The position numbers and the translations under genes were made by a program. The notes under the pieces were generated by a model. That model saw nothing but the letters and a program-made list of their open reading frames with translations. It did not search any database and was not told the origin of the DNA. Of a DNA stretch of 64,000 bases, positions 51,401-60,354 are shown piece by piece. Source of the stretch: Saxidomus purpurata (taxonomy: Eukaryota; Mollusca; Bivalvia; Venerida; Veneridae); contig JAFMSR010000012.1 of the NCBI GenBank assembly GCA_022818135.1, positions 5,763,768 through 5,827,767 of the forward strand, in the 5' to 3' direction. The stretch's first letter is position 1, and each line of letters begins with the position of its first letter.

Positions 51401-52325
51401 TCAAAGTATGTGTCTACCATCAACATAATACACCTGAGGAAACAATTCCCATAACTCTGCTTTGATTTTTGACAGATTTATGCCCCTTTTTAACTTAGAA
51501 GTTTTGGTATTTTTTTTTTGTAAATTCAAATATCTTGAATACTATATAAGGTATTGACTTGAAATTCAAAGTATGTGTCTACCATCAACATTATACACCT
51601 GAGGAAACAATTCCCATAACTCTGTTTTGATTTGACAGATTTATGCCCCTTTTTAACTTAGAAGTTTTGGTATTTTTTTTTTGTAAATTCACATATCTTG
51701 AATACTATATAACGTATTGACTTGAAACTCAAAATATATGTTTACCATCAACATCTACACCTGAGAAAACAATCCCCATAACTCTGTTTTGATTTTTGAT
51801 AGATTTGTGTCCCTTTTTAATTTTGAAAATTTTGAATGTTTTGTTAAAGATAGAATACTATCGAACGTATTTACTGTCAACATCTTCACCAATGTTTTTG
51901 ATTTTTGACATATTTATGCCCTTTTTAACTTAGAATTTTGTCACAGTTTTTCCAGACTAAAATGGAAATACTCAAAATGGCTTTCTTTTGAAATGTCATA
52001 GAATAATTATGCAGCATGAAGCGGTCATGCTTTTTAATTCTATACATATCAATTTTGAAAAAGTTACAAAATTATTCATGATCAAATATACAAGGTCATG
52101 TATTTCTTTGAAATTATCCCCCCATCCTCCCTCCAGTTGGCTTGCAGAATCCAGAGTAAGGCCTTGAATGCAATGTACATTTACAAAGGTCTTTGAACAA
52201 GTTTCATATCTTTGACCTTAATTCTTATAGACAATTACACAGTACTCCTGTTCTTAGACAAAAACCCCATTTTACCAACAAGCTTTCGAATAGTCGAGCG
52301 TGCTGTCATGTGACAGCTCTTGTTT
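48457..52325 (+). mobile_element. Helitron-like element with amplified 164-bp core (3.9 kb)
   Basis: 5' end TTTTTAGCTCGACTATTCGA with (GGCGTC)n at 48,508-48,550. 3' end TTCGAATAGTCGAGC, then hairpin GCTGTCA-TG-TGACAGC, then TCTTGT at 52,317-52,322. The two subterminal motifs GCTCGACTATTCGAA and TTCGAATAGTCGAGC are perfect 15-bp inverted copies. Between them are about 21 tandem units of 164-166 bp. Short frames here are repeat translations, not genes. Confidence 0.85.
48570..52010 (+). repeat. 164-bp core tandem array arranged as a ~1,149-bp higher-order repeat
   Basis: The phrase AAATATCTTGAATACTAT recurs every 164-166 bp (positions about 48,581, 48,745, 48,909, 49,075 and 49,239). A distinctive variant unit starting GTCACAGTTTTTCCAGAC occurs at 49,643, 50,791 and 51,940, spacing 1,148 and 1,149 bp, which is seven 164-bp units. 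Blocks two and three match almost base for base, so whole seven-unit blocks were duplicated recently. Confidence 0.9.
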
Positions 52326-53744
52326 CTACTACGACTCACACTAAGCGTACAGATTTCCTTTTATTTTCATGTCAACTATCGACCATTTGAACAAGTTTTT
52401 AATTTGTCTCTGCCTTAAATGTTCTCCGCCAACTGCCTCCATGTCGACTTTTTCAACACTGTCCTATCTATTACCAGCTGTTGGGTATCTCTATCTATTA
52501 CCAGCTGTTGGGTATCTTTATTGTGTTTTACGAACAAGAATACATGCACACGCCGTCTATCATCTTCGTTCGATATTTTTTATGTAAAACTTCGTATCTC
52601 CGATTAACTTCCTCGGACTTTTGGACATACATTGAGAAGTACACTTTTTCAACAAACTACAGACAGAGTTCAGATTAAAATAATTTATTCCTATATGTAT
52701 TTCACATACAAACACACTATTACTAGATAAACCTGACAATCTCATTAAAAGCAAAAATAGAACATTAATAATGAATCACATACAAATAGCGCCGACGGAA
52801 TATAAAACGTTATGTCGACACGGTCAACTGTAAGGTAGGGTACATTAAAAAATGCTTATTTCAGAGGTCAATACTACATTTATATGTCTTATTGGAGTGA
52901 TTTCAAAATTCTTTTATTTTTCTGGGAGTGAACCCATTTCACCTTTCAGAGATATCGCAACATAACACACAATCAATCAATTAATTACAAGTCATGTTTT
53001 ATCAGTCGGCTGGCATAAAATCATTTCAGCATTCATAATCAATACAAAGTCTATCACCAATTCATTTAGAACCACAATAAATGAATATATATCTCATTAA
53101 AAAAACAAAACAGCACCTGATACATCATTTAGAATAAAAACATATTTTCAAAATACAGTACATTTTGTCATACTTACATGTGTAATTTGTGTAAGAACAC
53201 CATACCTTTCGCCATTCATTGGTTTTATTCAACAAGTTTATTACAAAATTCAAGCATTGTTTCATTTGTAAACGTCAACAACGTTGCAAAAGAGAAATTT
53301 TGTTAACTGCTCAAAATCTATGATTTATCAAAAATGTTGCTATTTTAAAGTTTCTAAGTATATGTACAAAGAATCATCACAAACATTCGATACATAGTAC
53401 ATGTACTTATATAAAGCATCAATATTATAAAACATTCAAATCAATGTAGAATCATCGTAATCGACGAAGTTGATAAGTTTACTGACACATTGGCATAAAA
53501 ATACATTTGGCAAAAAATAAATTCTTTACAACACATGCATATATACATAATAGTAAATCATCACATACGAAGAATGTGAAATATGTAGTATAATTAGTAA
53601 GTTTCTGGTACGTTATCAAGCCTTAAATTTCATAGTAACATAAAATACAACGATATTCTGATTCATCTACATTTTAGTTGCAACATTTACAAAGTTTGTT
53701 ATGTCTTTCAATATTTAAGAAACAAAATGAATATCTCCCTGTAT
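52326..53744. other. No gene seen
   Basis: AT-rich spacer between the amplified Helitron-like element and the 3' end of the multi-EGF gene. A 33-bp direct duplication (CTATTACCAGCTGTTGGGTA) occurs at about 52,467-52,520. Confidence 0.55.
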
Positions 53745-53750
53745 TTTATT
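53745..53750 (-). terminator. Candidate polyadenylation signal of the multi-EGF gene
   Basis: AATAAA on the minus strand, about 270 bp past the stop codon. It is a short motif in AT-rich DNA and other copies occur further down, so it is only a candidate 3' end. Confidence 0.3.
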
Positions 53751-54017
53751 GTTGAAGAAAATACGGCCAGGAGTTCGGTTACTTATATTCAGACAATAAT
53801 TTAATATCGTTATTAGTTTATACATGTTTAAGATATAAAATGAATTGACAAACTGGTATACTAAGTGAATAAAATGAACAACAGATGACAAAATGGTTTT
53901 CCTTGTTGGACTCCAAGTGAAACATAGAAGAAGTTATATTTTTACATATGCGCGAACAGAAAGCATTTCGTTGACATATCAATTATTTATCTATGAAAGA
54001 ATTACACAGTTTTCAAT

Positions 54018-54187
54018 CTACATGCTCATAATTTGTTTTCTCTTTTTGTTTAAGTCTGGCGACTTTGGTCTGATTATTGTCATTTTCAGCATGTCGTACT
54101 GGTGTGAATCTATCGGCTCTTCATAGGTGTCATCATGTACAAGCTCTGTCTCAACAACGTCTTTATTCACTGCTTCTTTTGCTTCAC
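54018..54187 (-). CDS. Exon 5: cytoplasmic tail and stop codon
   Basis: Acceptor TTTTTCTAG|GTGAAGC, then 55 codons and TAG at 54018-54020. The tail is acidic at first (ETELVHDDTYEEPIDS), carries HQYDMLKM, and ends in a Lys-rich stretch. Two tyrosines nine residues apart (Y573, Y582) are candidate phosphorylation or endocytic sites. Low-complexity intron lies on the upstream side, and no competing frame is open through the exon. Confidence 0.75.
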
Positions 54188-57100
54188 CTAGAAAAACGTA
54201 ATATGTTAACTACCAAAATGATAATGACAATCTACGATAAAGGGCGTTGATAATAAGTTTGTGACTGCATTTGTTAATAAGAAATCATACACTATGCTAC
54301 TGTGCTCAACATGTACTGTCAAGTACTGTAGATAATATGATAGGAGCACACAATAGTGAACACTGCATTGCTGTTGGCATGCTAGAACTTCACCTGCACT
54401 GACCACACTGGACTGCGAGCCCACTCCAGTTTTACTTTTGTGTAAGATTTCAATGAAATCTGATGTACATAAAATAAACTTCAGTTACACAGTAAGGGGG
54501 AGATTCACTGCAAAAAGTATATACAAACAATGCCAAGTTTGTAGACCTTATTTCGTCTGGTGTATGTTACAGGGAATATACGAAAAACTATTTTGTTTAC
54601 TGTGAGATACGGACGCACTTTAATACCATGTTCCTGTCAATGGACAAAAATCCATTAAATATTCACAACGACACATGGAGACGACATAATGTATCTCAAG
54701 TAGTTCAGAAAAGATTACTACTCAATAATGTAGAAATCTTGTTGTGTCCTAATTGCAAAAAATATCAGAAACTACACATAACACTTGTTTTGAACTACAA
54801 AATACATGAACAAATGATATCATTTAGTGTAGATTATGTAGTAAAATTTTCAGATATTAAATGCTTTTACACATGTTCACAACAGCTACACCTTTTCAAT
54901 GATTTCGCTATGTACCGGTATTTTGATTGTCGTGAAGTCTTTCCCTTTTGTTTTGTGGTCTCTTGCATCTAAAACAGAGGTACGATTACATATTTGAAAT
55001 AAGCTAACCAAGTCATACCAAATCTAATAATTACTGTATTGATCAACGTTTGAAAGAAATTTACCAAGCTATCCAAACATAAGTCCAAACATAATGCAAA
55101 ACTTAAACATATTGTAAAATGGCAACCATTCTCTAGAAATCATTATTTTAGTTAAATACATTGTAACATGGTCTGGTATTCTATAATACTTTACTAACGC
55201 ATATCAAAATAAATCACATACATTTGGAACAAATTTGAAAAAAAAAAACGATTTAAGGATGTAACAAATATCGCAAAAAACAAATCCGTGTAGAATTACT
55301 TATCAGTTTACAGTATGCTAAACAGGACATAAAGATTAATCAATAGACATAAGTTTATTACCTCCAGATTTTCTTAACGCCTAGGAACACAACTATAGCA
55401 ATAATACCACAAGTCACTCCCACAGCTACAGCAAGCAATGGCAACATACTACTGCTTTGGCCTTCGCATGGACTGGACATGCTATTTTCTGTAACACAAA
55501 CTGGTATTGTAGGCCACTTCTTTAGACGAGACATTCTTGTCCCACAACATTTTGAAGAATACATCGCAATATTTGTATTACATCAAGTATGAATATCTCT
55601 TCAAATCTTGCAAGTGTGTAAATTCAGATTTTCAATGTATTTACAAGTATTCCGAGTAAGCCCCAAATAACGTGACGCTCGCGTTGTTTACCTTTATATT
55701 ATATACGATACTGCAATGTGATATTTTCTAAATGTTTCTCTTTTCAATAGAATAACGTATAAATTGTTGAAACAACATCTTTGAGATATAAATTAGGCTT
55801 ATAAAATACTGAACCAGTGCCTGTGTTACTAGATATACTATTAATAGACAATGATTGACATTGATTAAATTGTGAAATTTCCTTCAGGTCATCTAGTTCT
55901 CAGGATTCTATATTGGTAGATTTTGTATAGGCTGGTTGTTCAACCTTTGTCGTTTAATAATTAGGAAAGTCTTTTAAAAGTAGATTCTAGTGCAACTTTT
56001 TGCGTCTAAAGTTATTTTTGACGAATACATTGCCGTCTGTCCATCGGAATCACTTACCGATAACCGCTTTGCTAAATACTGCGTAAACAATGGATGCCAT
56101 ATTTGGAATAAAGTTATTGTTCGTGTCGCATAACTGTTAAGAAATGTGCTGAATCGATTAGACTTACCTTGCTTCTTTGGGATTGATTCAAGAAACGGGG
56201 AGCATGGTTTGCATTTGCCACTGTATCTTTCACAGCAAGTGCAGTCTTTTGTGCAGTTATCCTTGCATTCTGGAGGAATACAGTCGGTACAAATGATTCC
56301 ATACTGTCTTTTGCAAGAATCCAGACAGGTATCTATACAGGTTTTATCGCATCGAAGCCCCCATCTATCCTCGGGACATCCAAGGCAAAGGCCTGTTTTT
56401 ATATGGCACGAACAGTTACCATCGCACGCTGTACTACAATTGTCACCCCAGATTCCATCTACGCAAGACGTACATGCTCCCGAAAGTATGTCGCAACCTG
56501 TTTTGCAGTTAGCAGGACATTTAATCTCACAATATGGACCCCAAGATTTCAAAGGACATGTAAGACATTCTCCATTTTCTCGGCTACAGTTACCTAAGCA
56601 ACGTAAGTCGCATGGTTCGTTGCATAAACTACCTTTCATTCCTTGTGTACATAGTTTACATTTACCGGTGTATCTTTCACATCCATCAGCACAATATTTG
56701 CTGCATTTGTTCTCACAGTCCGGTCCCCAGTGCCCTTGTTTGCAGCTTCTACACTGTGCTGTTTTAATATCACACGTGTCACATGCTTGCTCGCATGCGT
56801 TTTCACAAAACTTTCCCCAAAATCCAAATGTACATTTGTTGCATTCGCCAGAATGTTTATCGCATCCCCCTTTGCAGGCAAAGTTGCATTTCTTCTCACA
56901 ATGACTTCCCCATAGTCCTTCGTAACAAGCTTGACAATGGAAACCACTTTTATTGCATTGGAAAGAAGAGCATTTACTAAGCGGACATTGAAAGGTGCAA
57001 TTTTCTCCTGCAAAGCCAGTTTCGCATTCGTCGCAACGCCCGTCAGCTTTGGCGCACCTATGCGTAGAACAGTTTCCGCAGATATGTTCACAGTTTTCAC

Positions 57101-57849
57101 CCCAGTATCCAGTTTTACATGTATGACATTTGGAGGCTTCTTTACATATTTCGCAGTTTTCACTTGAACAACGCACGTTGCAGCTACTTCCATAGAAGCC
57201 AGGTTTGCAAAGATGGCAATCGCCTTTACTCATTGTGCAAACTAGGCAATTCGCTGGGCATGATCTTTTGCAATCAGAATTCCAGTAACCGAAGACACAT
57301 GCGGAACATCTTCCATAACCATCACAAGCGCCAAAACAATTTTTTGGGCAATTCTTTTCGCATTTCGAACCATAATATTCGTTCAAACAAGACAAACAAT
57401 TTCCATTACTTTTGTTACATCCAGACTTGCAGCGCTGTAAACATTTCTTCTCGCAATACGAACCCCATGTTCCTGGATAACAGTATGAACAAGACCCAGT
57501 TAATCGAGTACACTCTGGTGATAGACTGGTCTTGCCCACACAGTTTATATCACACAATCTTTCGCAGTTACTTCCCCAAGTTCCGTTGGTACATGCGTTG
57601 ACACCTGAAAAATGAATATTATTGATTACTAAAAATCAGAAGAAAGTAAGTTTCATTTTAACTAACTCTTTTTAGTACCTTATAAATACCACGATCTGAC
57701 GTTTTTGGTTGTATTGACTTGAGTTGATGTAAATGTAAATCTTTTAATTAAGAACGTAATATTTTTATTAAAATTGTAAAAATAATAAAATATAACTTAC
57801 AGAGACAAGAATACAAGAATGCAACAAGCAGATTCAGAAGTTCCCCCAT
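54018..57849 (-). CDS. Multi-EGF-like transmembrane receptor (MEGF10/SREC/Draper-type), 5-exon model, 607 aa
   Basis: Five exons (57801-57849, 56168-57604, 55362-55488, 54394-54434, 54018-54187) join in frame with GT-AG borders at phases 1, 1, 2, 1. Predicted protein: signal peptide (1-20, ending CVNA before Cys21); 14 EGF-like repeats of about 35-45 residues marked by W/Y-G-x-x-C (21 to about 490); short linker; transmembrane helix 511-533 (LPLLAVAVGV then GIIAIVVFLGV); basic stop-transfer KK; tail 534-607 with Y573-E-E-P and Y582-D-M-L. Proteins of this class are phagocytic or scavenger receptors at the cell surface; that role here is inferred from family. No EMI domain is visible, unlike MEGF10/Draper. 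YDML fits a YxxL endocytic or hemITAM-like motif; YEEP lacks the Leu/Ile of a full ITAM. Exons 1, 2, 3 and 5 are well supported; the acceptor of exon 4 is less certain. Confidence 0.85.
54394..54434 (-). CDS. Exon 4 (41 bp): phase-adapting cytoplasmic linker
   Basis: Exon 3 ends in phase 2 but exon 5 begins in phase 1, so an intervening exon is needed; direct joining reaches TGA after seven codons. A frame here ends with donor GTGCAG|GTGAAG in phase 1 and encodes about 13 Ser/Val/Gly-rich residues (KTGVGSQSSVVSA). The acceptor ACAAAAG|T at 54434 gives the right phase. A second possible acceptor, about 28 bases further into the exon (GCAGTCCAG|T), also fits the phase and would shorten it. Confidence 0.55.
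55362..55488 (-). CDS. Exon 3: membrane-proximal linker and transmembrane helix
   Basis: Acceptor GTGTTACAG|AAAATAGC supplies the rest of a Glu codon (phase 1). The exon encodes a short Ser-rich linker, a 23-residue hydrophobic helix and Lys-Lys-Ile-Trp. Donor TGGAG|GTAATA is phase 2. Reading through the donor adds one Arg and meets TAA at 55358-55360, so an unspliced transcript would encode a receptor with almost no tail. Confidence 0.88.
56168..57604 (-). CDS. Exon 2: array of 14 EGF-like repeats in one exon
   Basis: A 1,437-bp exon, phase 1 at both ends, with acceptor TTTTTCAG|GTGTC and donor AAG|GTAAGT. Every repeat has the MEGF pattern of Cys pairs with a central aromatic-Gly-x-x-Cys: TWGSNC, TWGSYC, YYGSKC, YWNSDC, FYGSSC, YWGENC, FAGENC, LWGSHC, FWGKFC, HWGPDC, MKGSLC, SWGPYC, IWGDNC, RWGLRC. 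Several NCS/NCT sequons suggest glycosylation. The repeats differ clearly from each other, so this is not a recent tandem expansion. The C-terminal end (…CKPCSP) is a short partial module. The frame stays open past the donor to a stop at 55974, so intron retention would give a soluble form. Confidence 0.93.
57801..57849 (-). CDS. Exon 1 of the multi-EGF receptor: signal peptide
   Basis: ATG at 57847-57849 opens MGELLNLLVAFLYSCL, a hydrophobic signal peptide, and stops after one base of the next codon at a strong donor (CT|GTAAGT). Joined to exon 2 the split codon becomes Cys, giving a likely cleavage site after Val-Asn-Ala. No other in-frame Met giving a signal peptide precedes exon 2. A 5' UTR or further upstream exon cannot be excluded. 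Confidence 0.85.
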
Positions 57850-57962
57850 ACTTGTTCAGCGAAAAACAACGTCCTTCCTTCGACAGGTGTTGCTTGTAAG
57901 AATGAGTTGAACACTGTCATTCAGACAAGGACACGTTAATGTTGCCATGTGCGTAGCAGCTA

Positions 57963-58414
57963 GTTAAAGTGACATTATGCTCATTTTTTCAAGTAAAAAT
58001 CCAGCTGAAATAGGTGTGTGTACAAAGGGTAGAGGAAATAATAGCTTTTAACCCAATACAACAAACTCTTCCTGCTACCAGTACGAAATAACAACTTTCT
58101 AAACATTACTTTTCTTATTTTGACTGGGAGAGTCAATTTAAGAAATAAACAACTGCATGCAGGAGTTGCTTCCCTTCAACTGCCGAAATCGCTACCGGCA
58201 ACAACACTAATAACACAAGGGAGATCACTGCTAAGAAAGGAATTTTTATTTTATTAGTGCAATTTTTTTATTTCTAAAGCACCAACTTCAAATACTAATG
58301 CGGCATTATCATTAGTTTAACACATTTTAATGCACAGCAACCGAAAATTGCTTTTATAAAACTGTCACCAAAAATACACTATGTGTCGTAAGATGCGCAT
58401 AATGTCACTTTAAC
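57963..58414. mobile_element. 452-bp MITE, perfect 18-bp TIRs, TA target duplication, next to the multi-EGF start
   Basis: Left end GTTAAAGTGACATTATGC at 57963-57980 is repeated exactly as the reverse complement at 58397-58414. TA lies on both outer sides (57961-57962 and 58415-58416), as left by Tc1/mariner-type transposases. No coding capacity is seen inside. Its inner end is 113 bp upstream of the receptor ATG, so it occupies the probable promoter or 5' UTR region. Confidence 0.8.
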
Positions 58415-58456
58415 TAAGCCTGGTATTACCTAAAAACTACGTGGTTGAAGGGGCAT

Positions 58457-58480
58457 GCATATGGTGGCTGATTTCGGCGA
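58457..58480 (+). repeat. Solo end of the 46.3-kb MITE family
   Basis: CATATGGTGGCTGATTTCGG matches the terminal inverted repeat at 46,340 over 17 bases. No partner end is seen within a few hundred bases. Confidence 0.4.
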
Positions 58481-58699
58481 CTGTACTTTAAAATCCCCTA
58501 AGTAAAAATCCCTTCGGCCCAAAAACTTGAATAGAGCACAATAAGAGGAAGTGTAGTGTACAAGAACCATAACTGTACATTGCCTATTTTTTAATTATCC
58601 CTCTTAGTTACATTTTCTTATTTTTGGTAAATTTCTGTAAGATCACCTTGCTTCAATACACCATGAGTTTATACCAAACTAAGAGCATATTCAAGCGTT

Positions 58700-58743
58700 A
58701 CCACTTTGGGAGCATTCGTCACTTGCGGGTGATAGCTCTTGTT
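58700..58743 (+). mobile_element. Remnant 3' end of a Helitron-like element
   Basis: Short stem TCAC/GTGA followed by TAGCTCTTGTT, as at the ends of full copies. No tandem core or 5' end is seen. Confidence 0.35.
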
Positions 58744-58763
58744 CTATAAATGTTCTTCTTGAG

Positions 58764-58825
58764 GGCCCGAGGCCTGAGTGGTTAAAAACTGCATCAGAAC
58801 GACAATGTTAATTCGATTTTTACAT
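58764..58825 (+). repeat. tRNA-Leu/Ser-like fragment
   Basis: GAGGCCTGAGTGGTTAAAAA resembles the class II tRNA A-box region (GGCCGAGTGGTTAAGG), and GTTAATTCGATTTTT about 25 bases on is B-box-like. Spacing is too short for a real class II tRNA. Confidence 0.4.
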
Positions 58826-59128
58826 GACCAGATATTACAGAAGGTGAATAAAAACAAAAGGGTTTGCAATATTAGACAGTATTTTACATTTAGATTTAAA
58901 AATCTATTAGCTGTAGAGTAGTACGCCCCTGTGATCGGCGACAAGTTTCAAGAGTCTACGTCACTGAATTGGTAGGGTGACTTTGAGCTGAATAATCCAT
59001 TAAAAATATGAGTAAGTGGGACAGTCATTGCAACAAGCAATGTTATATACCAAAATGTTTGTCAGAGTTTGTAGTTTATGAAACCACCGGCATAAATTGG
59101 CATAAATGGTGGCCATCTGAGAAACCCA

Positions 59129-60175
59129 AGATGGCGTCCAAGATGGCCGCCAAAAATAAAAAATGCAGTTTTTGTAGTACTGTTGGTCCAAATGTTTTTT
59201 AAAAAGATTGTTGCTAGGTTTAAAACATAAAAATGTATCAATTCATACTTATTTTAGGATTTAATGATGTTCTTTCATTAATTTTAGCAAAATCTATGAA
59301 AATATTGAAGATTTTAGCCGGAAGAGTGGACAATTTAATGGTTTGGACAGGCATTTTTAACAGAAGTACAAATTTTTTACAAATTTGATATACTTATGTG
59401 ACAAAAAATAAAACATGACTCATGGCTAATGGAAATAGTTACATTACAGCAGAAAAAACAGAATTTATTTTAGTGCACAAGCATTTAAAAGTGGGTGGGG
59501 TAATTTAACATGTATTTTCGCTCTAAATATACATAGTTTTTAAAACATTTTACGAGCTTTACCTTAAAGTATTTTGTATTTCAAATGAATAGTTATCAGC
59601 TTATATGTATTATTTAGCTATTGCAAGTTTGGAAATCATTGATAAAATCCAAGATGGCCGCCAAAATGGCCGCCAAAAATAAAAAAATGTAGTTTTTGTA
59701 GTACTGTTGGTCCAACTTTAAAAAAAAAAGAGTTTCGGCTAGGTTTACTACATAGAAATATTTAAATACATACTTATTATATGATTTTATGATGTTTTTT
59801 CATTAATTTTAGCGAAATCTATTAAAGTATTGACGATTTTAGCCGTAAGAGTGGACAATATTATGGTTTGGACAGGTATTAGTTCAAATTTTTTACCAGT
59901 TTGATATACTTATGTGACAAGAAATAAAAAAATGACTCATGGCTAATGGAAATAGTTACATTACAGCAGAAAAACATAAGTTTTTTAGTGCACAAGCATT
60001 TAAAAGTGGGTGGGTAAATTTTCGCTCTTAATATACATAGTTTTAACATTTTATGAGCTTTACCTTCAAGTATTTTGTATTTCAAATGAATATATATCAG
60101 CTTATAAGTATTATTTAGCTATTGCAAGTTTGAAGATCATTTATAAAATCCAATATGGCTTCCAAAATGGCCACC
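59129..60175. repeat. Tandem duplication of a ~520-bp unit (AAGATGGCCGCCAAAA start)
   Basis: Unit 1 (about 59,129-59,650) and unit 2 (about 59,651-60,150) align throughout: CAGTTTTTGTAGTACTGTTG, TTAGCC-GAAGAGTGGACAAT, ATGGTTTGGACAGG, TTACATTACAGCAGAAAAA, GCATTTAAAAGTGGGTGGG. A third unit starts (ATATGGCTTCCAAAATGGCC) and breaks off. Its inverse-like relative GGCAGCCATTTTGAAACC lies at 63,946. Confidence 0.85.
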
Positions 60176-60354
60176 ACTTAGGCTAAAATATAGTCAAACT
60201 TCAGTGTACCGGGCACTTGTAGTGTATTTTTCTTATATTGATATATTCTTTACTAGTTTTTTTGCATATTTATTTTGAAAAATACATCATTATTCCTTTG
60301 ACCTAAAATGTCATTTTACTGAAAATTGCGGGTTTTTAACACCACGGTTGGGTT

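Noticed and set aside
54628..54972. 114-codon plus-strand frame in intron 3 of the receptor
   Set aside because: Lies in an intron on the opposite strand, with no domain resemblance or codon bias.
56146..56904. 252-codon plus-strand frame opposite the EGF exon
   Set aside because: It is the antisense of the Cys-rich EGF array; Cys codons read backwards as GCA/ACA keep the other strand open. It has no domain pattern of its own. The same applies to frames at 56403-57601 plus and 56636-57193 minus.
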